Of a stretch of DNA of 64,000 nt, positions 45,507-56,365 are shown in pieces. Below the pieces are notes generated by a model. That model saw only the letters and a list, made by a program, of their open reading frames with translations. It did not search any database and was not told where the DNA came from. The stretch comes from Bemisia tabaci (taxonomy: Eukaryota > Arthropoda > Insecta > Hemiptera > Aleyrodidae): assembly GCF_918797505.1 (NCBI RefSeq), contig NC_092796.1:57070851-57134850 (forward strand), read 5' to 3'. The position numbers were made by a program, and so were the translations under genes. Position 1 is the stretch's first letter. Every line of letters begins with the position of its first letter.

Positions 45507-45860
45507 TCGTCTCGGAAGGCCACTTTGAGACCCCGTAAAAGGTTTTTTTTTATGTTTTACCATGTTTTAAACACATAATCTAACAAAATCAATGTATTTA
45601 CGCTCAAGTTTAGCTTGGCTGACGAAAACAAGTTCAAACGGCCGATCAGTGGGACTTGAAAGTAGGCCTCCCGAGCCATTAAATCGTCTCGGGAGGTCAC
45701 TTTGAGACCCCGTAAAAGGTTTTTTTTTTACGTTTTACCATGTTTTAAACACATAACCTAACAGAATCAATGTATTTACGCTCAAGTTTAGCTTGGCTGA
45801 CGAAAACAAGTTCAAACGGCCGATCAGTGGGACTTGAAATTAGGCCTCCCGAGCCATGAA
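45507..45860. repeat. 177 bp tandem duplication inside the Helitron candidate
   Basis: CACTTTGAGACCCCGTAAAA occurs at 45521 and 45698. Both units contain ACCATGTTTTAAACACATAA and CAAACGGCCGATCAGTGGGA and end TAGGCCTCCCGAGCCAT. Very few differences, so a recent duplication. Confidence 0.85.
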
Positions 45861-45984
45861 ATTTTGATTTATTATCCTGGGCGGCCTTTTCCAAGTTCTC
45901 TTGACAGTAAAGTGACGAAATCTTACTGCATGTTGCTTCTGACCGTTCTTCCAATGCAAAAAATAAATTTTTAAGTGTAAAAAA

Positions 45985-46030
45985 ATAAATACCCCTCCTA
46001 GGAATCGAACCCGGGGCCTTTCGTTTTCTA
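45985..46030 (-). other. Second box-B-like tRNA fragment
   Basis: Minus strand GGCCCCGGGTTCGATTCCTA followed by GGAGGGG resembles a T arm with acceptor end. The rest of a tRNA was not found. Confidence 0.3.
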
Positions 46031-48046
46031 TCAATTGTTATAAAATTTATAAGAAATTATACTTTAAAACTGTGATTTTTTTTCTTGCCAGAGTTTAAAC
46101 ATATCCAATGCATGTGCTTTGCTTTTGGAAAGATATTTTGCCGTGTAAACCTATTGATGATGTATACATTTATTTGTCAATTTTTATTAACATTCATTCA
46201 ATTCCTTTCTGTTGATTAATAGGTAATCAAAAAGAGGTTGAAATATTTTTTGGTTGATTCCTTTTCATTGAGATCCTGTAGACGTTACATAAAATTCTAA
46301 TTGAGAGGTGTGACTTTATTTATTTTTTTTTTTTTTATTTACCTCGGAAATTTTTGCTTTGATTTGGAAGCAAAAGGAGTAAAATATATTTTTTGTTTGT
46401 TTAGAGAATTGATGTAACATCCATAGAATATTCTACCTAAAAACAGTGACTTATTTTTTTTACTCATAATAAATATCCTCCGGAACCTGCTCCTGGCAAA
46501 GTTATGTTGTTGTCCATTGATCCAAAAGGTTAAATTATATTTTATTAATTTATATGTGTGCTCATTTGTTTATTTTCTATTGGTGTTAAATTTGTTGAAT
46601 TTTAGTTTGAGGTTGTGATTCTACTTTTTCATCTCACGCTAATGTATATTTTTGTGATTACTTAGTGAGAATATAATCATGCCATTGTAATCCAAACAGC
46701 TAAGTCACTTCTACGTACTAATTTTGATAATTTCGTATTACATTTATTCCACTTGTAATTTTTCTGTTCACTGTCTGTCATGAATACAGATACAATTTTA
46801 ATTCAGTTTACCTAATATGTTTCCTGTTAATAATTAAAGAAAAAGCTTCCTTTTAATTTATTCAATAATTATATAATGATATCTGGCAACCCTGTTGATT
46901 AAAATTTGTTATTTTCAAAGAGGCATTTAGTTCTACTTTCATTTAAACAACCTCCCGTCTCAATACTTATGTGCCACGGTTAGGTATAATTGAACTAATA
47001 CTTTTTCATCGCTATTTTTGTACATTTTGCAACCTCGCTAATTCAAAAGAAATATCTTTAGGACCAAATTTCATAGCTGCATTCATTCTTTGTCTAAGCG
47101 TCTTTGCAAATTAAACTTACGTGGCTTTCCAACTCAATATTAGCATAGAAATTTTAACTCCAAATTTAATCGTTCTTTTTGGCGCTAATCATGCAACCTT
47201 GCACTTGCTATTGTGTCCATTTTGGAAAATTTTCAGTTTTCATTAGATTTTTACTTTGGTATTAAACAAATTCAAGGAAACAATAATTACCAAGCATTTA
47301 CGTTCAATGTTCAAACAGAATCAATGCGGTCCAAATTTTGCCACCAAAATAGGGTAAATTATGCAACGTTGTGACTCTAAAAATGATTTTTTAAAAAAAA
47401 TAATAGCATATTTGAACTCAGCGACCCAAAAAACCCCTATAAACTCATGTCGCAAGGTTTAAACATACATATCTGATTTAATGCCGCTTAAACGGGCTAT
47501 TCGGACCATAGTGCGTCGTAGACGACTCGGCCACCGCTCGTCTTGAGGTTATCGGCGGAAATCTTGTGTAGATAAGTGTAGAGCTGATGCGCAGGCTACA
47601 CACCTACTGCGCAACCTCCTCGACCACTGCGCATCCTCCCGCGCATAGCGGTAGCAGTCCCGGAGCACTCTGTAAATTCACTCACTTTAATAACGTGATT
47701 TTAAAAAAACCTGGGTCCTTTTTCCAAAATCTGATTAGAGCGGGCTCATCTAGAGCCTATTACCTGTCGATTTACGCAAAAATCATGGAAATCGGCCCAG
47801 TAGAATGCTCAAACGAACTATGACAAAACACATAAATTTACATTGTTTATATGGGAGAATTCGCAACTTTACCACGTAATATAAAAAAACCTGGGCCATA
47901 TTTTCAAAATCTGAAAAGAGTTGGCTTATCTAGAGACAATTGCCCGTCAATAGCCGCAAAAATCATGAAAATCGGCCCGGTAGAACGCTGGAACTAAGCG
48001 TCACCAGTTTCGCAAAATTAGGAGGTCTCGGAGCTTATAGTATAGA

Positions 48047-48242
48047 TATTTGGGAAATTATTGTCCGAAAATATTTTAAGAACACGCCGCTATGCTATCG
48101 ATGACATGATATTGATTTTTATGGAAAAGGCACCCTTTTTCCGATAGAACTCTAAGGCACACTGAAGCATTGAGGAAAGTTACCGTCTGGTCAGTAAATA
48201 GTTTATAGAATTTGCGTGTGTATTTCATTAATACACAATCAT
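48047..48242. other. Unassigned sequence
   Basis: Host sequence between the Helitron candidate and R2; nothing recognised. Confidence 0.4.
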
Positions 48243-48397
48243 TTAACTACATTTTGCGATTAGGAACTAAAGTTTCTGGCTCAGTTTAGAAACAACGTAT
48301 GCACCACAAGTTTTTCTGATACTCATAAGTATTTTTACGGATGAGCCAGAAATAACAATATAGTAATTCCTAATTGCAAAATGTAGTCCAATTTCAG
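48243..48397. repeat. MITE family R2, copy 5
   Basis: ACTACATTTTGCGATTAGGA and TTTCTGGCTC at the left are mirrored by GAGCCAGAAA and ATTCCTAATTGCAAAATGTA at the right. A clear full-length copy. Confidence 0.75.
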
Positions 48398-48876
48398 TCA
48401 TCTAGTAATCTAAAGAAGGAAATCCGTTCCAGATTTTTGGAACGCCGAACGCAAGTGACCAGAAAAAAATTACAAATATTTTTAGGAATGTTTGTTTTTA
48501 GTGTATTATCGTGTGTATATTTACACGTGTCCGCATCAAAATCTTAAAAATTGCTTACGCTTCATGGAATTTTATCAATCGTGATACACGTATCCCCAGA
48601 ATTAGATATGCTTCAAGCAGACGCACCGAATTAGTTTGCTTATTGCCGCAATGTATGAGTGGTGACGTTCACCGATGAATAACTGTCTGATTACACTTGA
48701 GGAGTCATCAAAAGGTACTTGAACGTCATAAAGTCATGTGAGGTTTCATGACTATAATCTCGAGCGGAACTTTCAAACCGAGAAGATAAACAAGGGATTG
48801 AGGCGGGGAAACACAAAATAGAAAAGTTCCTATACCTGGAAAACTAGTCTAGTTATACATAAACCAAAAGAAAATT

Positions 48877-49119
48877 GAAATGGAACTAAGGCCGCAAAAA
48901 AAGCATAAAATCAAAAACCTGGGACGTCTCGCGGTGTCACAACCGCATTTTCAACCGGCAAAAAAAGGAAAATACCAAAATAAACTGATCCTCGCTACTG
49001 TTATTGTGAGAATAGCCTTTTCCTTTTTTTTTCGCTGGTTGAAAATTCGGTGGTGACACTGCGAAACGCCGCGGGTTTTTAATTATATTTTTTTATTTTT
49101 GCGGTCTCAGTCCCATTTT
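48877..49119. repeat. MITE-like palindrome
   Basis: TTGAAATGGAACTAAGGCCG at the left is mirrored by GCGGTCTCAGTCCCATTTTG at the right. GTGTCACAACCGCATTTTCA is mirrored by TGAAAATTCGGTGGTGACAC. Confidence 0.65.
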
Positions 49120-49335
49120 GAGTTGTTTTTGTATCATCGTGGCCAACTAAGTTGTTTTTTTTAATACATCACTAGAAAAAATTATTTTTAATATCCCGAA
49201 GAAAGTGACGGAAGTTGGAATACCATGAAATTTTCCGTAATTATCAAGATTGATGCAATTATTTCGAATTTCGGTCGGGAACCCTGACTCTTATGATCAT
49301 GACCCCCCTCCCCTCGTATCCTTAAAGGGGGGCTG

Positions 49336-50291
49336 CCCTGGTAAAAATTGGCGATAAGAGCTGCGTTTCAAAATACCATATGAATTCTTATAGCCGGCTG
49401 AAGAAGGCTACAGAAAATCATAAAGCTGGCTGTAGAATGCGGAGAAAATCATACGGCCGGGCTATGCAAAGCTATAAAAAATTAAGCAGCCGAGCTATAG
49501 TTCCTACAGCCGGGCTGTACACTTTATCGCCTGGCTGTTGCTTTTTCGCAATCGATTATAAAAGGCTATAAGAACTTGTGTAGAAATTCGTGTGCTTTGG
49601 AAATCATTAAATTTGATACGGAACCACCTTAATATTTACAAAACACACATTATATTTTCCTTTAATACATATTTTTTTATCAATTAAGATGAGAATAATC
49701 CATACAGGATGTGCAAACATTTCAAAATCATGAGTTGGAAAACGCTGACTCCGCCAGATTAAATATTAGAGCCTAACACAAAGCGGAGCGGCGACGCACT
49801 GCGGCGCCTACAAACCTAACAGGGATACTTCACGCATTGCGCAACGCGTGAAGTATCCCTGTTAGGTTTGTAGGCGCCAATGCGCGTCTCGCGCTGGCTG
49901 CCCGCCTGCCGCACCGCAGCGTGCCACGGCGCTTGAAGCAACTATTTCACACCAGAGGTATTGCACAGTATTATACGAAACTGAAGGCGCTCTAATATAT
50001 TATTAATGGCAGGCATCCATCAAAAGTACGGAGCTTTCCTCGCAAAATAAATCAAGATACTACGGCCCAAAAAGAGAGCATTATTCCAAAAACTCACTAA
50101 GTCCTAGCATCCGTAATTAGTGACGTTTAGCATACACTTTATCGCCTGGCTGTGAGCTGCTCAATCGCCATCGGCTATAAAAGGCTTTAAGAAATTGTGT
50201 AGCCTGCTATAGAAGCTATTGGAAATCTTACAGCCGGCCGTAGGTCTATGGTATTTTCGAACACAGATTCTACTGCCAATTTTTACCAGGG
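49336..50291. mobile_element. 956 bp element with about 45 bp inverted ends, containing a nested MITE
   Basis: CCCTGGTAAAAATTGGC at 49336 is exactly mirrored by GCCAATTTTTACCAGGG ending at 50291. Farther in, AAAATACCATA matches TATGGTATTTT. Subterminal regions are rich in AGCCGGC and AGCTAT words. It holds the palindromic MITE at 49596-49993 and no coding frame. Confidence 0.7.
49596..49993. repeat. GCCTACAAACC palindromic MITE, copy 3
   Basis: Collinear with 40733-41125 over about 390 bp. The core hairpin is GCGCCTACAAACCTAACAGG mirrored around ATTGCGCAAC. Confidence 0.75.
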
Positions 50292-50400
50292 TGTGGAGGT
50301 TGGGGGACCCAGAAATTCGGATTCCTTGGAATCGATTCCGAATAGAGCCCCACGGTTCCTGACTTTGTGCGACCCCAAAAAACCGGGAGAAAAGCCTGGC

Positions 50401-50653
50401 ACTGTATCGAGTCTCAGTGTGCGCGCGACGAGAGTACTCCCCGTTTATTTGAAAATTGGCGCGTCAATTTGTATATTTTGCCAAGCGCGGCGCGGAATTG
50501 GCGGGAACCAATGGGAGTGGAAGTTTCGACTTGTTTACATTCGCGTAAGTTTGATGACAAGTTGTGAACAATCGTAGTTCCTCATCTTGTGAGTGTTGTG
50601 AGTAAGGCCTTCGAATATTCAAAGTTGCCAGAGGTTCTTGACTTATTTTACAG
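50401..50653. other. Unassigned sequence downstream of gene D
   Basis: A somewhat GC-richer stretch at 50410-50530; no exon or signal assigned. Confidence 0.35.
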
Positions 50654-50910
50654 TTGGGCCGTGATAATCAGAAAGGAACCAAGCCACATCAGCTGATGCT
50701 GAATTTAATTGTGCAATTTAATTTTTTACATGAAAACGGTTCTGCGGATTTTTGCGAAAATTTCGGTGAATCTTTTGCATAGTAAGAAGCAAATTCCTTA
50801 AAATTTCAAAGGAATCCGCACAAATGTTCTCTTGTAACAAATTTAAGTGCCCAGTTAATATTGGAAATTGATGATGTGGCTTGGTTCCTTTCTGCTAAAC
50901 ACGGTCCAAT
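50654..50910. repeat. MITE family R5, copy 3
   Basis: CAGAAAGGAACCAAGCCACA and TCAGC at the left are mirrored by TGATGTGGCTTGGTTCCTTT and CTGCTAAACACGGTCC at the right. Clearest R5 copy. Confidence 0.7.
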
Positions 50911-51110
50911 TATGAGTTCGATGTAGATTTTAATAGCCTACCTTAACCACATCCCTCTAAAGAGTATTAAAGGCTGCAGTGTTCCCTCGGAATTGTCCGA
51001 GTTGGGACTTGACCCCTACCTCTTTTTTCCGTGCGCAATGGAGATACGTGGTTTCGCTCTACTGCGATCGATATTCTGCCGATGTACCAAACGATTTCTT
51101 CTAATATCGT

Positions 51111-54100
51111 CTAACTAAAATACGAAAAGCTTCTCTTACCTTTATCAGTTTGATCATGCCCATCAGCTTCTCTCAGTGACCCGCTCTTTCTTCTTTCCGC
51201 ATGTTTTACATTTTTTATCCCGGCATTGCTTTCGAGCCTTGGCCTTACAACGCTCCCTCTTTTTCTCGCATGGATCTTTCTTACCACAGGGTGGAATCGA
51301 GGCCTTACGACGTTCTTTTTTATCGTCTCGACCGCGGGAGAGATGCACGATGGAGTCCGGCTTCTGGAGGGACGACGGCCTCTCTCAACGTCCACCGATG
51401 GATCCCTCGGTGAGTTGGACTCGGAGGTATTCATATGCGCAGAGTCGATAGCTTCGTAGAACTCTGGTTCCTCGGAACAGACTCTAGGCGGGGTCACGAT
51501 CCCAGACAAACTCTTCTTTTCTATGTCCTCCAATTTCTTAATAGCGTCTTCGATTATTTCCCTCGAGCTCCTCTTGGACCAACATTGTTTGACCGGCATC
51601 AAGTCTGTTGGCTCCGATTCAAAAGCCGTCTCGAAACATGGGTCTTTGTTGATGATACTACCACGGGACGGAGAGCAGGATCGGGACTTGCCCGAGCTGC
51701 AGGATTTCTGTCTTGATTTTCGCCGTAACCTAGCTGGACTATGGCTCGGACGTAGGTAGGAATCTTGAGGTGACTTCGCCCGTGACGAGTCTAGGATGCA
51801 GCTGGGAGGCGTACAAGACTTTTGATTCCGTCTTTGACTACAGTCTGAGGCCGAGCAGTGGCCTTTTCGCCTTGACCTGCCTGAGCTACATCCAGACGAA
51901 GAACGACAGCTGTGTTGTGACCTGCGTCTCGACTTTTCTGGACTGCAGGATGTCCTACGGGAGTCCTGTGACTTCCTGTCTTTTGCCGATTTTTGTCGGG
52001 ACTTTTCGGGGCTTTTACAAACTCGACGACCGCACTCAGTCTTGGAGCGCTCACTCGCGGATGCACTCAAACACGACGTCTTCAGTCCATCGTTTGAGTT
52101 TTTTTCAGGCTTATTGAGTTGGGCGGCGCGTTTTTTGGCCTCTTTCCGTGCCTTAGCGCGGCGTTTTGCTTCTCTGAGTTTGTGCACACTGGTCTGACAA
52201 AAATTGGACTTCTTGGCGTTTTTCTTGCAGGGCTCCGACTCACAATTGGACAGATCGCTTGCCTTGGCGGGCACTTGCTCCACTGGACAATCCTTGAAAG
52301 ACACTTTAGACTGAAGGTTTTTGGACGGCGTTTCCGTAAACTCCTTTTGATTGCGGACAGACTTTTCTTTGGCCCACTGCTCGGTGGAATGATTGCACCT
52401 TCTATCTCGTTTCTTCTCAGTTTCTGGGGCACTGGCTTTGCACAAGCTGTCATGTTTCTCACCTATTCTCTCAGATTCTTTTTCAGTTAGCAGATTACAA
52501 AGTTCGCTGCAAACTTTGCTGTGACAAATTCTCCCCGTGCACTTGGGCTTTTTATCGTTTTTGCTTCTTTTCTCAATGCCACTCCCTTTCAAGGAGAACA
52601 AGCTCAAATCCTTTGATTTTTCGCTATCTTGACGTCCGAGTTTCACTTCCTCCTGCTTACACCATCCATCTGCATAATTCTCAGCCGCAAATTTCTCTCG
52701 GAACTCTTCAGTTGTGCATTTTCTATCTCCTTCCGTCATCTTAGTTCTCAAAGTATCCGCAATACACACCGCAAGCACCTCATTGCCGGCACATTCCTTC
52801 AGTTTGTTTGTTTCTTTCACAGCGATGCACTCAAAAAACGCGTCATCGGCATCATTTTCTTTCCTTTCAGCAGCCTCTTTCTTTGCCTTGCACTTTGCCG
52901 TAATTTCTCTTACCTCTCCCTGAGCGATACACTCAGCAAAAGCACCTTTCACCTTTCTTTCTCCTTTTTCATTTTCATCGTCCTCTGCGATACAGCGAGA
53001 GATAGCCGCTGTCATCTGCTCTTCTCCATTTTCCTTTGACTCATCTTCTAAAGTGCAATGGACGCACACATCCTTCGTCTCCTTTTCTTTCCTTCCGTTT
53101 TCTTTTTTCTCTGCAAGACATCCAGTATTATTTGCAACCAGTTTCTCTCTTTTCAAGTTCTCCTCCTTCTTTGACCCACACTTAGTGAGCATCTCTATAG
53201 CTTGAATGTCTCTCCTAGTATTTTCTTTGCTTTCTACAACATGCTTCGTCTCTTTCGTCTCACTCTCTCTTCTAGAGCGAGCTTTTTTCTTTGCAATACA
53301 TTCAGCGAGCATTTCTTCAGATGTTTTTTCCTTCCTTAAATTATCCTCACAATCAGTAAGATGCTTGGCGATCTCTTTTTTCTCTCGCTTATCCCTCCGC
53401 ACGTTTTCTTCGATCTCTCCCAAGCACTTTATGCAAGCCTCTTTGGCCTCATTTTCTCTTCTTTCATTTTCCTCGTTTTCAGCGTCCATCTCCTTTCTCT
53501 CATTTGCCTCGTTTTCAGAGACACACTCAGATTCCGCTTCTTTCTCTTCACCAAAACAGTTGGCGTGCACTTCACAGTTCTGCACTTCTGCCTTCAAGTC
53601 CTCTTCATCCGACACCATTTCCTTCTCAGGCGAGTCTTTAGCTTTCCTCAGTTCAGTCTTACCAGGAGAATCCTCCTTACCGTCCTTTTTCGAATTTCCC
53701 TCCATGTCATAAACATACCTAGCAACCGCCTCTTTCGCCCTCTGCAGCCAAGATTCATCTCTCCGTGATACGGATTTGACAATCTCCTTCTTTTTCCTTT
53801 CGATAAAATCCTTAATATTGTGTCTCGCCTCTTCCCCGCGATATTTTTTATAAATCTTTGTCCGGAGTTGCCGTGGGTCGATACAGCCTCCAGCCGAATA
53901 AAGAGAGATATTCAAACTACATTCATCCTGGTTGTCCGGTTTCCGAAGCCACGCCATATCTCTTCTCCCCATATCTATGGCCTTCCGGTGCTTTCCCAAG
54001 TAGCTTTGGCTGGGTCCGAAAAAGCGACTGCAAGGATTCGGGGAGTTTTGATTTTTAGTCGTGAGCTTCAGAGAAAACCTACCGCTCGGGAATGCATCAT

Positions 54101-54797
54101 TTTCATCGTCGCTGCAGAAGAAGAGCTCATCTTTTTGGGAACAGAATGATTCCGAATCGCAACTTTTGCTGGCGTCCGAATCGCGTTCGTCTTTCGGTTC
54201 GTAGCTGCAGATAAGGCTGTTATTCTTCTTATCGTACCAACAATTAATAATGCAATTGTCCGGACCATCATCTCTCACCGGGCTGTTGGTGCCTCCAGGT
54301 AAGGAGCTGCAAGCCTTAGAGTATACTCCGGAAGGTTGCTTCTTGCACGCAAGGCAGCTTCGTTCTTCATCGTCGAAGCACACACTGGCCGGAGTCTCGT
54401 AGACACCTGCATCGTAGCTGTTTTGCCCTGGCGGGTTTGAGATCCTAGAGTAAGACCTAGCGTCATTGTAGGCCACCAAACCATTCAAAACGGACGGGTC
54501 ACACGTGTTATATTCCGGTATGTACTCGGTGCGGGATAGGTTGTCCAAATTTTGAGGACAGGAGAGACCTTGAGAGAAGGCACGGAGATGAGGGAACGAC
54601 CCTGACTGCCATGGTGGGATGTCGTACAGCCCTGAGCTGAAATCGTTGTTGATGGATTCTATACTGCTCGAACTCAGGATCGGACAGGTACAAGTATTCA
54701 GGATGTCGGCCATGGAACCTGCAAAATCTGTCAGGAACTTCCCGCAAAATCCGCATTCAGGTTCGTCCCTCAATTTCGAGCCTATCCAACGAGCCAT
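51111..54797 (-). CDS. Large uncharacterised Cys/Glu/Lys-repeat protein with Arg/Ser-rich tail, gene D
   Basis: Uninterrupted frame of 1228 codons from ATG at 54797; three in-frame codons upstream have no better ATG. I do not recognise the family. Residues 1-380 are Ser/Cys/Asp-rich, with ECGFCGKF near the start and a more globular stretch (LRTKIYKKYRGEEARHNIKD). About residues 450-680 hold some ten degenerate repeats of 20-22 residues, roughly (A)ECIAxKxExxRxE, with one Cys at a fixed place, predicted to be helical and highly charged. Residues about 910-1050 are Arg/Ser-rich with SPEKSRR and SRSCSPSR clusters. There is no signal peptide or membrane segment. A strong donor (AAAG then GTAAGA) after 51140 could remove the last ten codons and join a further exon not identified here. 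Long plus-strand frames opposite it are composition shadows. Confidence 0.8.
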   Translation of the reverse strand: MARWIGSKLRDEPECGFCGKFLTDFAGSMADILNTCTCPILSSSSIESINNDFSSGLYDIPPWQSGSFPHLRAFSQGLSCPQNLDNLSRTEYIPEYNTCDPSVLNGLVAYNDARSYSRISNPPGQNSYDAGVYETPASVCFDDEERSCLACKKQPSGVYSKACSSLPGGTNSPVRDDGPDNCIINCWYDKKNNSLICSYEPKDERDSDASKSCDSESFCSQKDELFFCSDDENDAFPSGRFSLKLTTKNQNSPNPCSRFFGPSQSYLGKHRKAIDMGRRDMAWLRKPDNQDECSLNISLYSAGGCIDPRQLRTKIYKKYRGEEARHNIKDFIERKKKEIVKSVSRRDESWLQRAKEAVARYVYDMEGNSKKDGKEDSPGKTELRKAKDSPEKEMVSDEEDLKAEVQNCEVHANCFGEEKEAESECVSENEANERKEMDAENEENERRENEAKEACIKCLGEIEENVRRDKREKKEIAKHLTDCEDNLRKEKTSEEMLAECIAKKKARSRRESETKETKHVVESKENTRRDIQAIEMLTKCGSKKEENLKREKLVANNTGCLAEKKENGRKEKETKDVCVHCTLEDESKENGEEQMTAAISRCIAEDDENEKGERKVKGAFAECIAQGEVREITAKCKAKKEAAERKENDADDAFFECIAVKETNKLKECAGNEVLAVCIADTLRTKMTEGDRKCTTEEFREKFAAENYADGWCKQEEVKLGRQDSEKSKDLSLFSLKGSGIEKRSKNDKKPKCTGRICHSKVCSELCNLLTEKESERIGEKHDSLCKASAPETEKKRDRRCNHSTEQWAKEKSVRNQKEFTETPSKNLQSKVSFKDCPVEQVPAKASDLSNCESEPCKKNAKKSNFCQTSVHKLREAKRRAKARKEAKKRAAQLNKPEKNSNDGLKTSCLSASASERSKTECGRRVCKSPEKSRQKSAKDRKSQDSRRTSCSPEKSRRRSQHSCRSSSGCSSGRSRRKGHCSASDCSQRRNQKSCTPPSCILDSSRAKSPQDSYLRPSHSPARLRRKSRQKSCSSGKSRSCSPSRGSIINKDPCFETAFESEPTDLMPVKQCWSKRSSREIIEDAIKKLEDIEKKSLSGIVTPPRVCSEEPEFYEAIDSAHMNTSESNSPRDPSVDVERGRRPSRSRTPSCISPAVETIKKNVVRPRFHPVVRKIHARKRGSVVRPRLESNAGIKNVKHAERRKSGSLREADGHDQTDKGKRSFSYFS

Positions 54798-56365
54798 TTT
54801 CACCGTGTTTCAAATGTGCGCTTACCTTGTGTTAACTTTACTGTACCACTCTCCTTAAACCATGCCAACAAACTTTATCGTGTTTCACCGATAATTTGGT
54901 CACCCATTTCTGCAACTGAATTAATTTGCCAAGATTCAAGAATTTTGAGAAGTTATGACAAAATAGAGAAAACAACAGGCATTAGTGTCACAAAAAGGAA
55001 TGCAGAAGTTTCTATCATCGGTCGAAAAGTATTTATTTTTCTTTTTACTCGACAAATGCGTGGGTTAAACGCATGTCTAGTCTATTCGTTCATAGGTATG
55101 GAAGATCCGGGTTTCAAATTACCGGAAGTAAGACAAAAGATGCTGAAATAGCTTTTTAACTTGCTTCAAGTCAACTCAAAAATTATTGCTCCATTGATAC
55201 GTTGTAAGTTCCAGGCAGGGACTCTGAAACATACAAAATGCACTTATGACAAAAAAAATTCTCAATCTAAGGTACTAAATGGAACATTCAAATTAAGGCA
55301 CGTTATGAAGGCATTGTTGTGAGTTACGCATGAAAAAGTGACTGAATTATAAGCCACCCCGCATACATAACACTTGAACATCGCGTTTGAAAATAAGTTA
55401 GTACACTAATGTAAGTATTCCCTTTCGAACATTAATTTTTATTTTGTTAGTTATTTCTTTTTATCAGGATTTATATTTAATCATTTTTTTAAGGAAACGT
55501 CACCTTTTCTCCTTTTCCTCCTTTTTTACTTTCTATATTGTGTATTAGAGTTCAATTTCTGGCTTGTGTCTTGTGATAAAACCTATTTAAAAAAAGAAAT
55601 AATAATACTAATTACGCATAATTCACACTTTTCAAACAGTATAAATAGTGCTTAGACATTATTGTTATTTGGTGGAAACTCAAATAATAGCTTTTTGTTA
55701 AACCAGAAGAGGTACACCAAATTATTTCGCCTTCAATTTTTCGTGTAGGCTAAACGAGCTGCCACGTGGTCGAATAGTGGTATCATCTCATGAAGGGGCA
55801 TGCGTATTCGGCACAGACACAAGTAAGAGCTTTTTAATAAACAGGTGGATCGAAATAGTACCAGACTTACAAGAATTGATGGAACAGGCTCGGACTGGCC
55901 ATAAGGCCAATGAGGCCAATCTGTCATTGGCAGATACGCCCCCTTGGCGCGCCGAAAACGCGCCCCTCTGACAGATAGCAAAATAAGAAGAGAAAAAAAT
56001 TACGACCAAGAATATATGTGGAAAATTTCTTAAATGAACAGAAGAAGATAGAGTCAGGAGTAAAGAAAGGTGATTATCGCGTGATAGTCATGAACAGAGG
56101 TCCAAGAACTACTTCCGGAAGCGTAAACACTTTTTTGTGAAATTTTCACCTTTTCGTTGACATACACGCGCTTCATCATCGCCCTCTTTCATTTGCTGTG
56201 TGTAACTCCCTTAGAAGCGATGGTCGGTTCGATTTTTACACATACTCTTTATAAACTCTTGAGAAATATTTCTTCCCTTTCAAAATGACTATTGATTTGG
56301 AAATACCATAGCATATCTCGGGCAAACATGACCTAAATTTATCTCGAAATTCAAAAATAAGAAAC
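54798..56365. other. Upstream of gene D and flanking sequence
   Basis: No exon recognised. Plus-strand frames near 54816-55151 and 55777-55971 look random. The GGCCATAAGGCCAATGAGGC block near 55899 is a short GC-richer repeat-like stretch. A minus-strand CAAG/GTAAGC near 54833 looks like a donor just upstream of the gene D start. Confidence 0.4.

Larger units (their letters stand above)
44436..48046 (-). mobile_element. Non-autonomous Helitron candidate
   Basis: On the minus strand the element starts TCTATACTATAAGCTCC at 48046, preceded by A. It ends at 44436 with the hairpin GGGGGCGTAGCCCCC running into CTAG, followed by T. Start TC, end CTRR with a GC-rich hairpin, and insertion between A and T are the Helitron signature. 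Two more GC hairpins (GGGCCGCGAAGCGGCCC, GGCGCGGAGCGCC) precede the end. No Rep/helicase frame exists in the 3.6 kb. Inside are a 177 bp tandem duplication and two box-B-like tRNA pieces. Confidence 0.65.
49205..50400. mobile_element. Diverged relative of the 26951-28370 element, split by an insertion
   Basis: Left remnant 49205-49335 (TTTCGGTCGGGAACCCTGAC, then a GACCCCCC block). Right remnant from 50292 to about 50400 (GAAATTCGGATTCCTTGGAA, then ACCGGGAGAAAAGCC). Both match the arms of the large palindrome. The 956 bp between them is another element. Confidence 0.6.

Noticed and set aside
51176..54149. Many plus-strand frames of 60-168 codons
   Set aside because: All are antisense to gene D and Ser/Phe-rich as expected from its Glu/Lys codons read backwards.
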